A DNA stretch of 64,000 bases from Bacillota bacterium (GTDB taxonomy: Bacteria; Bacillota; Clostridia; Lachnospirales; Lachnospiraceae). The first letter of the stretch is position 1; each line of letters opens with the position of its first letter. The stretch spans positions 186,001-250,000 of the forward strand of contig JAEZGK010000058.1 in the NCBI GenBank assembly GCA_023437365.1. Direction: 5' to 3'. The notes below the pieces were generated by a model. That model was not told the DNA's origin. It saw only the letters and a program-made list of their open reading frames with translations, and made no database searches. Positions 8,728 to 16,607 of this stretch are shown here, in pieces. Made by a program: the position numbers and the translations under genes.

Positions 8728-9688
8728 GAATATTTTCCTCCTTATGCTCACGCAATTGATCTGCTATCATACTTAATTTACGTAATCTATGGTTAACACC
8801 GGACTTTCCGATCGGTGGCAAAAGCATTGCCCCAAGCTCCTTTAGGGAAGCCTCCGGATAATCAATCCGTAATCGTGCAATATCCTCTAAATTATCCGGT
8901 AAATCTCCAAGACCTACATTATCCCTGATATAAAGGATATCTTCCATCTGCTTCGTCGCAGCCGTCACTGTCTTACTAATATTGGCCGCTTCACAATTCA
9001 CCTGTCGATTGATGGAATTACGCATTTCCTTCAGAATTCTTACATTCTCCAAATTCATCAAAGCCACATGAGCTTCCATGACATTTAAAAGATCAACAAT
9101 CTGTGAGCCTTCCTTAATATAAACCACATAATTTTTTTTGCGCATGACAATTTTGGCATCTATAGAAAAGGCCTGAATGATATCTCTTAATTGCTCGGCT
9201 TTTAAAAGGTCAGCCAGGACGACTTCGAGATGATATGCCTTCTGCGGATCACTCATGGAACCCGAAGATAGAAATGCTCCCCGGATAAAGGCTCTCTTAC
9301 AGCAGGCATTCTGAACAATCATATGCTCTGCCGTACCCAGTCTGCTGCTGTGCGCTGAATCATCCTGGGCAGATAGCTTCGTTGCCTGCAGGATATTCTC
9401 CACAATAGTAATATCTTTGATTATCATGGTATAAATACTGTTTTTATTCTGGCTTATACTATTTTTTACTGAAACATCACTATTTATATTAAATGTTTTT
9501 CGAATTAATGTAAAGTACTTTCTTGCAACAACCGGATTTTCCGTCTGTAATTTTAAGTATTTTTTAGCCCCGGACCTTATTATGTGTCCTTCATAGGAAA
9601 GTATAGCTGACAGCTCTGCAAGCCTGCAGTGTCTTGCACTGGGCAGCTGCATGGAAATCTCTTCCTTCACATCCGACGAAAACGACAT
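8702..9688 (-). CDS. whiA: Sporulation/cell-division regulator WhiA
   Basis: A DNA-binding protein of 328 residues. The N-terminal LAGLIDADG-like domain covers about residues 1-210 (with AFIRGAFLSSGS). A C-terminal helix-turn-helix domain carries YPEASLKELGAMLLPPIGKSGVNHR, split here as YPEASLKELGAML and GKSGVNHRLRKL, the family signature. The ATG at 9688 is chosen because GTGGAGG is 5 bases upstream; the longer frame begins with the GTG inside that site. It is followed by crh with a 26-bp overlap. It is separated from the upstream operon gene rapZ by a large repeat block, which is unusual. Confidence 0.93.
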   Translation of the reverse strand: MSFSSDVKEEISMQLPSARHCRLAELSAILSYEGHIIRSGAKKYLKLQTENPVVARKYFTLIRKTFNINSDVSVKNSISQNKNSIYTMIIKDITIVENILQATKLSAQDDSAHSSRLGTAEHMIVQNACCKRAFIRGAFLSSGSMSDPQKAYHLEVVLADLLKAEQLRDIIQAFSIDAKIVMRKKNYVVYIKEGSQIVDLLNVMEAHVALMNLENVRILKEMRNSINRQVNCEAANISKTVTAATKQMEDILYIRDNVGLGDLPDNLEDIARLRIDYPEASLKELGAMLLPPIGKSGVNHRLRKLSMIADQLREHKEENIHDNEGNSN

Positions 9689-9726
9689 AGGAACCTCCAC
9701 ATATTTATGTGTTATTAGAAAACAAC

Positions 9727-10017
9727 GTCAGTAACAGTGTCATCCGCAATTGCGTAAGATATAGCGTAAAAAACACTGTCAGTAGATCTGTCAATAGAAT
9801 TGTCAGTAATAATGTAATTAGTCTGTCAGTAATACTGGCAGTAATAATGTCAGTATTAATGTCAGTAGATCTATCAGTAAAATTGTTAGTAATAATGTTA
9901 GTTACAATGTTAGTTACAATGTTAATAGGTCTATCATTAATACTAGCAGTAATAATGTCAGTATTAATGTCAGTATTAATGTCAGTATTACTGTTAGTAG
10001 GCCTATCAGTAAATGTC
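9727..10017. repeat. Degenerate 12-bp tandem repeat array
   Basis: About 24 diverged units of GTCAGTAATAAT, some with T or C substitutions (GTTAGTTACAAT, GTCAGTATTAAT). Because the period is a multiple of three, frames stay open on both strands, producing spurious repetitive translations. It lies immediately upstream of whiA. Confidence 0.88.
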
Positions 10018-10020
10018 AGA

Positions 10021-10130
10021 AGGGCATGCTGTTTATACAGCATGCCTTATTGCACAATCAGAGCAGCTGAAAAGCAAGCTTTTCACGTGCTATGATTGTG
10101 CAATTTAGACACATCATTTCATGATGTGTC
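10021..10130. repeat. Three consecutive hairpins between two repeat arrays
   Basis: Stem 1: GGCATGCTGT / ACAGCATGCC (10023-10032, 10037-10046). Stem 2: a 10-bp outer stem TGCACAATCA / TGATTGTGCA (10051-10060, 10093-10102) with an inner GAAAAGC / GCTTTTC helix. Stem 3: GACACATCAT / ATGATGTGTC (10108-10117, 10121-10130). All would form in the rapZ-whiA transcript. Confidence 0.85.
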
Positions 10131-10432
10131 CTTCTGACATTTTATTTACACGTCCCTCTGATATTTTGTTACATATTCTTCTGACATTTTATTTACATAT
10201 CCTTCTGATAATTTTGTTACATATTCTTCTGACACTTTAATTACATATTTTCTGATATTTTAGCTACATGTCCTTCTGATAATTATGTTGCATTTTCTTC
10301 TGGCATCTAATTACACATTCTTCTGACGCTTTAATTACATATTCGTTTGACTCTTTTGTTACATATTCTTCTCACATTTTAATTACTCATTCTTCAGGCA
10401 CCTTAATTGCAGGTCCCTATGAACTTTTTTTA
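10131..10432. repeat. Degenerate 22-24-bp tandem repeat array reaching into the rapZ stop
   Basis: About 13 units resembling TTCTGACATTTTAATTACAT followed by ATTC or GTCC. The last unit includes the final codons and stop of rapZ (GGACACATAA on the coding strand), and the same GGACACAT word recurs in the adjoining hairpin. No spacers are present. Confidence 0.82.
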
Positions 10433-11284
10433 TGTGTCCTTCTCAATATCCCTATGCTCAAGCTTTAAAGCATATTCCGTTCTACTCAGTCTCTCACCCA
10501 ACTCGTTGACCAGGGTGACTGAGCGGTGCTTTCCCCCGGTACAGCCGATACTGATGACCAGCTGATTCTTACCCTCTTCAATATAATGAGGAATTAAGAA
10601 CAACAGCATATCCTCGAGCTTGTCGAGAAATTGTCCTGCTGTTTCCGTAGCCATGACATAATCCCGGATTTCTTTATCATTACCGGTCTTTGGCTTCAGT
10701 TCGGTAACATAGAAGGGATTCGGAAGGAATCTGACATCGTAGACCAGGTCCGAATCTACGGGAATACCATATTTAAATCCAAAAGAAAGAACTGTGATAT
10801 AAAAATTGCTGAATTTCTGATCCTGTACATAAATCTTATAGATCTGCGTCTTCAGCTCACGAATTAGCAAATGGCTGGTATCAATGATAATATCCGCCTT
10901 TTTACGTAAAAAGGCAAGTCTCTCCTGCTCTAGGGCAATTCCCTTCTCCACTCTCCCTGCTCCTGACAGAGGATGAATTCTCCTGGTCTCCTTATACCTC
11001 TTGATCAATACCTCAGTGGTACAATCTAAGAATAAGATTTCACAGGGAATACCGTCTCGCTTCATGTCCGTCAGCACATGGTCAAGCTCCCTTAAGGCTT
11101 GTCCGCTCCGGATATCAAGGCCCAGAGCTACATTGCTCTGGCTCCCCTGGATAATCAGTTTGATAAACTTTTTCACCAATTGGATCGGCAGATTATCTAC
11201 ACAAAAATAACCGGCATCCTCGAGCATTTTTAAAACCGAACTTTTTCCGGCTCCGGACATGCCGGTTACGATAACAAATCTCAT
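10430..11284 (-). CDS. rapZ: RNase adapter / nucleotide-binding protein RapZ (YvcJ)
   Basis: A 284-residue P-loop protein. The Walker A motif GMSGAGKS is at residues 8-15, and the C-terminal domain carries the conserved GCTGGKHRSV. In Proteobacteria RapZ directs RNase E to a small RNA controlling GlmS; in Firmicutes the YvcJ homologue binds nucleotides and its role is less clear. AGGAGA precedes the ATG at 11284. It is in the same direction as murB upstream (168-bp gap with a folded element) and whiA downstream (741 bp of repeats). The final codons belong to the repeat array. Confidence 0.94.
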   Translation of the reverse strand: MRFVIVTGMSGAGKSSVLKMLEDAGYFCVDNLPIQLVKKFIKLIIQGSQSNVALGLDIRSGQALRELDHVLTDMKRDGIPCEILFLDCTTEVLIKRYKETRRIHPLSGAGRVEKGIALEQERLAFLRKKADIIIDTSHLLIRELKTQIYKIYVQDQKFSNFYITVLSFGFKYGIPVDSDLVYDVRFLPNPFYVTELKPKTGNDKEIRDYVMATETAGQFLDKLEDMLLFLIPHYIEEGKNQLVISIGCTGGKHRSVTLVNELGERLSRTEYALKLEHRDIEKDT

Positions 11285-11322
11285 ACTCTTCTCCTAATAA
11301 AGTATTACCTATGAAAAATCCT

Positions 11323-11465
11323 GAAAGCGGATTGAACTCGAAAACTACGTTTTCGAACGTAACCTAAGGTTACGTTTATTCGCCGCTGCGCAAATCCGTG
11401 AAAAACAGGTCCACTGCCCGTGCAAGCACGGCAGATGGCCTGATTTCACGGATTAATCCGCTTTC
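11323..11465. repeat. Multi-stem palindromic element between murB and rapZ
   Basis: The outer arms GAAAGCGGATT (11323-11333) and AATCCGCTTTC (11455-11465) are perfect. Inside lie TCGAAAAC / GTTTTCGA, AACGTAACCT / AGGTTACGTT, and AATCCGTGAAA / TTTCACGGATT (11393-11403, 11444-11454), the last closing a further GC-rich stem. The right arm overlaps the murB stop codon. It could be a miniature mobile element or a structured RNA processing site. Confidence 0.78.
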
Positions 11466-12382
11466 CGCGGAAAGTCTCCGAGGAATTTTACTTCCGGTTC
11501 CAATCGCACCCCGAATTTATCCTGTACAATTCGTATCACATCATCAATCAATGTCAGAAAATCCTTTGCGGTGGCATGGTCTAAATTAATCAGAAAGCCG
11601 CAGTGCTTTTCCGATACGGCGGCTCCTCCGACCCGATAACCCCGAAGTCCTGCATCACTGATCAGCTTACCCGCAAAATACCCGGTTGGTCTCTTAAAGG
11701 TACTGCCTGCGCTGAATTTCTCCAGCGGCTGCTTTTCCCTTCGCTGGGCATTCAATTCATTCATCTTCTGTCTGATTGCAACCGAATCCCCTCCAGATAA
11801 CTGCAAATCTGCTTCCAGCAGGATATAATTCTTTTTCTGGAGGATACTGGTACGATAGCCGAGCTCCAGCTCCTCCCTGTTCAGTTCTATGACATTACCC
11901 TCTTCATCCAGAACTCTGACACCGGTCAGACATTGCTTCATCTCTCCGTCGTAAGCGCCTGCATTCATCGTCACTGCTCCACCCAGTGTACCCGGAATCC
12001 CCGAAGCAAATTCCAGCCCGGTCAGGCTATGTTCTGCCGCAGCATTAGCAAGACGCGCCATAAGTACTCCTGCCTGTGCTGTCATCCTGCCGTCCTCCTT
12101 ATACCAAAGCTTTGAGAACTCCTCGCCCAGCTGCAGAATCAAGCCACGGTAGCCCTGGTCCGAGACCAGGAGGTTGCTGCCGTTTCCCATGATGTAGTAA
12201 GGCATTTCCTCCTGCCTGCACAGCATCACCAGCTGCTTAATCTCTTCCGTATCTGAAGGCATGATGAAATAATCCGCCTTCCCCCCGATATGAAGAGAGG
12301 TATGGGCTTCCATCGGCTCCTGCTGCCTGATATGCTCTTCTGGTACAATCCGGATAAGTTTTTGATAAAATAAGTCTTCCAA
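11453..12382 (-). CDS. murB: UDP-N-acetylenolpyruvoylglucosamine reductase
   Basis: An FAD- and NADPH-dependent cytosolic enzyme that makes UDP-MurNAc for peptidoglycan. The FAD-binding domain has GNGSNLLVSD and GIPGTLGGAVTMNAGAY. The active-site serine lies in AGSTFKRP, and the conserved C-terminal glutamate in EPEVKFLG. At 309 residues it is typical of the type II (Gram-positive) enzyme. The start is a TTG at 12382 with AGGAG 7 bases upstream; no better ATG exists nearby. It lies 32 bp downstream of the glucokinase gene in the same operon. Confidence 0.95.
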   Translation of the reverse strand: MEDLFYQKLIRIVPEEHIRQQEPMEAHTSLHIGGKADYFIMPSDTEEIKQLVMLCRQEEMPYYIMGNGSNLLVSDQGYRGLILQLGEEFSKLWYKEDGRMTAQAGVLMARLANAAAEHSLTGLEFASGIPGTLGGAVTMNAGAYDGEMKQCLTGVRVLDEEGNVIELNREELELGYRTSILQKKNYILLEADLQLSGGDSVAIRQKMNELNAQRREKQPLEKFSAGSTFKRPTGYFAGKLISDAGLRGYRVGGAAVSEKHCGFLINLDHATAKDFLTLIDDVIRIVQDKFGVRLEPEVKFLGDFPRKAD

Positions 12383-12414
12383 TTTATTCTCCTAAACCTC
12401 TGATATGCTATAAT

Positions 12415-13353
12415 TTATGCAATAATCAGCTTTGCTGCTCCATAGATTCCGGCATCATTGCCCAGAGTGGCAAGTCTGAATTCCTTATCCCTTAAGGAAT
12501 CTATGACATTATTATTATAATACTTCTTAATTGTCTCCGTAAGAATCTCACCGGCTTTGGACACTCCGCCGCCGATTACGAACACCTCGGGATCGATCAC
12601 CTGGGCAATATGAGCCAGTGCCAGGCCAAGATAACGGCAAGCTTCCTCTACGACCTCCTGTGCCAGCTTATCGCCTTTTTTAGCACAGTCAAATATCAGC
12701 TTTGCACTTACCTCTTCCGTACCGCGAAGGGCAGAGGCTTCCCCTGATTCCTTCAGAGCTTTTTTAGCCAGCTTTACGATACCCGAAGCGGAAGCATACT
12801 GCTCCAGACATCCCTTCTTCTTACAGCCGCAGCTATCCGTCTCTTCTTCATTCACCAGGATGTGTCCGATTTCACCTGCTGCACCTTTGCTTCCCGAAAG
12901 GATATGTCCGTTCAAGATAATTCCTCCACCGACACCGGTACCTAAGGTGACAAGTACCAGGTTCTGATAACCTTTACCGCCGCCCATCCAGCACTCGCCC
13001 ATGGCTGCCACATTGGCATCATTGCTGGCTTTTACCTTCAGTCCGGTCATTTCGGACATCTCCTTCTCGAGATTGAAGTTAGCAAGTCCTAGATTAGCCA
13101 GCATCAGTACCTGTCCGTCCTCTGTTACCGGTCCTGGAATACCTACACCTACTCCGATGACTGCTTCCTCTGACAGCTTCAGTTCATTCATCTTGTCCTT
13201 CGTAAATTTTGCAACATCCCGAAGGATATCCTTGCCGTCCTCTGTCCTCTGCGTAGCAAACTCCCATTGATCGAGCAGCTTTCCCTCCGTATTGAATAAA
13301 CCAGCCTTTACTGCTGTTCCACCGATATCAAAGCCAAAACATACCTTCTCCAT
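12415..13353 (-). CDS. glcK: ROK-family glucokinase
   Basis: Probably ATP-dependent glucose phosphorylation. The N-terminal phosphate-binding loop is DIGGTAVKAG. The sugar-binding region carries SNDANVAAMGE and GTGVGGGI. The ROK zinc site is intact (GEIGH, then CGCKKKGCLEQ). The ATG at 13353 follows GGAGG by 5 bases; an in-frame ATG at 13365 lies at the ribosome site itself. It sits in one operon with hprK upstream and crh downstream, tying a sugar kinase to catabolite control. Other ROK hexose substrates are possible. Confidence 0.9.
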   Translation of the reverse strand: MEKVCFGFDIGGTAVKAGLFNTEGKLLDQWEFATQRTEDGKDILRDVAKFTKDKMNELKLSEEAVIGVGVGIPGPVTEDGQVLMLANLGLANFNLEKEMSEMTGLKVKASNDANVAAMGECWMGGGKGYQNLVLVTLGTGVGGGIILNGHILSGSKGAAGEIGHILVNEEETDSCGCKKKGCLEQYASASGIVKLAKKALKESGEASALRGTEEVSAKLIFDCAKKGDKLAQEVVEEACRYLGLALAHIAQVIDPEVFVIGGGVSKAGEILTETIKKYYNNNVIDSLRDKEFRLATLGNDAGIYGAAKLIIA

Positions 13354-13431
13354 ACTTACCTCCATTTGCCGTTAAAAACGGCTTCCTCTCATTCTTATAT
13401 GGTAAAATCCTATTGCAGGAAAACCCTGTCA

Positions 13432-14361
13432 TTAATTATCCGTCTTCTTTAAGCTGTTGGTAACACGGTTATACAGCTCCTGCGCCGCATTGTAGCCCAT
13501 CTTCTTCTGACGGTAATTCACCGCAGCCGACTCACAGATGATTGCAAGATTTCTACCGGGACGGATCGGGATGGAATGGCAGGGAACCTTATTGCCCAGA
13601 AATTCGATATAGGATTCCTCCAAGCCCAGGCGGTCATACTGTTTCTCCTTATTCCACTCCTCGAGCTTGATTACCAGATCGATAGCCTGTGTATTCTTTA
13701 CACTCTCAACACCGAACAGTGTCTTAACATCTATAATACCGATACCGCGTAGCTCAATAAAATGTCTTGTAATATCCGGTGACATTCCGATCAGGGTATC
13801 GTCGCTTACCTTCTTGATCTCCACTACGTCATCGGATACAAGCCGATGCCCTCTCTTGATCAGTTCCAGTGCTGCTTCGCTTTTACCGATGCCGCTTTCC
13901 CCCATAATCAAGATACCTTCACCGTATACATCCACCAAACCTCCGTGAATGGTAATTCTCGGAGCCAGCTCCACATTCAGCCAACGGATCACTTCTGCCA
14001 TGAAGGCAGAGGTTGTCTTAGTGGATCGAAGAATCGGAACTCCCTTCTCCGTAGCCAACTGAATAAATTTATCACTGACTTCCATACTCCTGCTGAATAC
14101 GATACAGGGTACATGATAATCCATCAATCTGCTCAGAATCTGTAATCTCTGCTCCTTGTCCATCTGTTGCATATATGCCATCTCTACATGGCCGACAACC
14201 TGGACGCGTTCCGAATCAAAATGATCGAAAAATCCGGCTAATTGAAGTGCCGGTCTATTCACATCAGGCTGAGAAATTTTAATATTATTAATATCAATGT
14301 CCGGAGTACAATTCTCCAAATTCATTTTTTCTATCAGACGAACCAGTTCTACCGTATACAT
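13432..14361 (-). CDS. hprK: HPr kinase/phosphorylase
   Basis: A bifunctional enzyme that phosphorylates or dephosphorylates the regulatory serine of HPr and Crh. It is 309 residues with the N-terminal MurF-like domain and a C-terminal kinase domain. Walker A is GESGIGKS near residue 152, followed by the catalytic region GHRLVSDDVVEI and the signature IELRGIGIIDV. The ATG at 14361 has GGAGG 5 bases upstream; the frame extends further to 14391 without a ribosome site. Its probable substrate, the Crh-like protein, is encoded at the end of the same operon. Confidence 0.95.
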   Translation of the reverse strand: MYTVELVRLIEKMNLENCTPDIDINNIKISQPDVNRPALQLAGFFDHFDSERVQVVGHVEMAYMQQMDKEQRLQILSRLMDYHVPCIVFSRSMEVSDKFIQLATEKGVPILRSTKTTSAFMAEVIRWLNVELAPRITIHGGLVDVYGEGILIMGESGIGKSEAALELIKRGHRLVSDDVVEIKKVSDDTLIGMSPDITRHFIELRGIGIIDVKTLFGVESVKNTQAIDLVIKLEEWNKEKQYDRLGLEESYIEFLGNKVPCHSIPIRPGRNLAIICESAAVNYRQKKMGYNAAQELYNRVTNSLKKTDN

Positions 14362-14443
14362 CCGTACCTCCATCTGCGCATTCGTATGCACCTATTATCT
14401 TACCTGCTACATTCTAACATATTCCTTCCATAGCTGCAAATGC

Positions 14444-16315
14444 TTATTGAAGCTTCTGCTTATGAAAAAATTCATACACCTGCACTGCTGCCTGGCGGTT
14501 CATTGCAGGCACCTTCATGATTTCCTCAACCTCCGCTGCCTGGATTGCCTCCAGGGACTGGAAGTATTTCATCAATGCCCTTCTTCTCGCAGGTCCGACT
14601 CCGTTGATATCATCCAGTATGGAGTGAACGAAAGCTTTCGAGCGCAACGACCTGTGATATTCGATGGCAAACCGGTGAGTCTCATCCTGGATTCGGGTAA
14701 TCAGGCGAAACAGCTCACTGCTCTTGTCGATGGGCAGTTCCCTGTTGTCATAATATAAGCCTCTGGTCCTGTGATTATCATCCTTCACCATACCGCAGAC
14801 CGGAATATTCAGCTTCAACTCCTCCAGCACCTTAAGCGCAATCCCTACCTGTCCCTTACCACCGTCCATCAGTATCAAATCAGGATATCTGGTGAAGCTG
14901 CCCAGGGAATCATCAAGCATCTTCTCCCGATTCTGTTCCTGCTCCCGCAAGCCATGAGTAAATCTTCTGGTCAGTACCTCATACATGGAAGCATAATCAT
15001 CCGGTCCCTGGATGGATTTGATCTTGAATTTACGATAGTCTGCCTTTTTGGGCTTTCCCTTCTCATAAACCACCATGGAACCTACGGACTCAAAGCCCGC
15101 CGTGTTGGAGATATCAAAGGATTCGATCCGCTCCACCAGCGGGAGCTCCAGATATTGAGCCAGCTCCTTTAAGGCACCGATCGTCTTAGCTTCCTCGCGC
15201 TTGATCTTCTCTAAATCCTGGTTCAATACCAGCTCGGCGTTCTTTCTTGCCAGCTCCACGAGTTTTTCCTTATTCCCCTTCTGGGGTACCTTTAAATATG
15301 CCTTCTGTCCTCTCTTGGCACTGAGCCATTCACTCAACAGCTCTTCCTCGTCCGTTCTGGAGCCGAGAAAGATTTCCTTCGGAATATAAGGTGTTCCTGC
15401 ATAGAACTGCTTCAGAAAGCTTGCCATGATACTCTCATCTGTCTCATCCTGTACCCCGGACAGATGAAAATGATCTCTTCCTATTAGCTTGCCATTGCGG
15501 ATGAAGAAGGTCTGTACCACCGCCTCGTCCTTATCTCTGGCAAAAGCGATGATATCACGATCCACCTGATCCGTATTCGTAATTTTCTGTTTACTGGCAA
15601 TCTGTTTCACGCTATTTAACAGATCCCGATACTCCGCCGCTTTTTCAAATTCCAACGCCTCAGAGGCATCTCCCATCTTCTTTTCCAGAAGCTTGCCCAC
15701 CCTGGCGTAATTGCCATTCAGGAATTCAATCACCTCATCGATATTCTCTTTGTATTCCGCCTCGGAGATGTATCCCTGGCAAGGTGCATCGCACTGCCCC
15801 ATATGATAATACAGGCAGGGGCGTTCCTTTCCGATGTCCTTAGGAAGAATTCGGTTACAGGTTCTGATCTTATAGATTCTCCGAAGGAGTGCCAGGGTAT
15901 CCTTCACTGCATTGACACTGGTATAAGGACCAAAATATCTGGCCTTATCCTTTCTCTGCTCGCGCACGATGGAAACCTTCGGAAAAGCCTCGTTGGTTGT
16001 CACCCGGATATAAGGATAGGTCTTGCTGTCCTTGAGCATCGTGTTGTATTTCGGCATATGCTCCTTGATCAGGTTGCATTCCAGTACCAGCGCCTCCAGC
16101 TCTGAGTCTGTAATAATATATTCAAAATGGTCTATCCGCTCAACCATCTGTCTTATCTTCTCTGTATGATTACGGCTGTTCTGGAAGTACTGCCGAACCC
16201 TGTTTTTTAAGATAATTGCTTTGCCCACATAGATAATTTCATCCTTGGCGTCCCGCATGATATAGACGCCGGGCTTCGCAGGGAGTTTTTTCAGTTCTTC
16301 TTCTATATCAAACAT
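14444..16315 (-). CDS. uvrC: Excinuclease ABC subunit C
   Basis: The dual-incision nuclease of nucleotide-excision repair, 623 residues. The N-terminal GIY-YIG domain (GVYIMRD ... IIYVGKA) makes the 3' cut. The UVR segment near residues 200-240 binds UvrB. The C-terminal RNase H-like domain (ESFDISN ... DLILMDGGKGQ) makes the 5' cut, with helix-hairpin-helix motifs at the end (DDINGVGPARRRALM). AAGGAA precedes the ATG. It appears to be the first gene of the operon running to crh. Confidence 0.97.
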   Translation of the reverse strand: MFDIEEELKKLPAKPGVYIMRDAKDEIIYVGKAIILKNRVRQYFQNSRNHTEKIRQMVERIDHFEYIITDSELEALVLECNLIKEHMPKYNTMLKDSKTYPYIRVTTNEAFPKVSIVREQRKDKARYFGPYTSVNAVKDTLALLRRIYKIRTCNRILPKDIGKERPCLYYHMGQCDAPCQGYISEAEYKENIDEVIEFLNGNYARVGKLLEKKMGDASEALEFEKAAEYRDLLNSVKQIASKQKITNTDQVDRDIIAFARDKDEAVVQTFFIRNGKLIGRDHFHLSGVQDETDESIMASFLKQFYAGTPYIPKEIFLGSRTDEEELLSEWLSAKRGQKAYLKVPQKGNKEKLVELARKNAELVLNQDLEKIKREEAKTIGALKELAQYLELPLVERIESFDISNTAGFESVGSMVVYEKGKPKKADYRKFKIKSIQGPDDYASMYEVLTRRFTHGLREQEQNREKMLDDSLGSFTRYPDLILMDGGKGQVGIALKVLEELKLNIPVCGMVKDDNHRTRGLYYDNRELPIDKSSELFRLITRIQDETHRFAIEYHRSLRSKAFVHSILDDINGVGPARRRALMKYFQSLEAIQAAEVEEIMKVPAMNRQAAVQVYEFFHKQKLQ

Positions 16316-16411
16316 ACAGCAGTTCCTTTCTAATCATTGCCTTTGTCTTTCATTCTTCGAAGCATGCCCGACAAAGTCAGGCGTTTCCATTATGGGGTTC
16401 TTGTCCTGAAT

Positions 16412-16440
16412 ATTATAGCATAGATTTAAAGTTGAGACAA
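16412..16440 (-). promoter_or_regulatory. Sigma-A promoter for the uvrC-hprK-glcK-murB-rapZ-whiA-crh operon
   Basis: On the minus strand: TTGTCT, 17-base spacer, TATAAT preceded by TGC (extended -10). It lies about 95 bases upstream of uvrC. No other strong promoter was recognised within the operon. Confidence 0.8.
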
Positions 16441-16499
16441 ACCTTATTGAAGTCATAGAGAATAGAAGCAGGGGCGTTGTAAAACATTTCAACAACGAG

Positions 16500-16545
16500 A
16501 GTAAGGATACAGGCATCCCGTGTGAGGGATGCCTGTATCCTTACT
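16500..16545 (-). terminator. Hairpin terminator after the histidine kinase gene
   Basis: A perfect stem of about 20 bp (16500-16519 with 16526-16545) and a 6-base loop. The leftward continuation is only moderately T-rich, so termination may be partial. It separates the two-component operon from the uvrC promoter. Confidence 0.65.
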
Positions 16546-16607
16546 TGTTACTAAAACTGTTTCTATACAATACACTATTTGGGATAGGTATACGCAAGGT
16601 TTCTGTT

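Noticed and set aside
9705..10095. Two long overlapping open frames with Val/Ser/Asn or Thr/Asp/Ile repeats, one on each strand
   Set aside because: They translate the 12-bp repeat array, whose period keeps all frames open; no ribosome site and no protein-like composition.
10131..10432. 22-24-bp repeats as a CRISPR array
   Set aside because: The units themselves diverge, there are no unique spacers, and they extend into the rapZ stop codon.
16334..16516. 60-codon minus-strand frame upstream of uvrC
   Set aside because: It runs across the uvrC promoter and the kinase-side hairpin and has no ribosome site.
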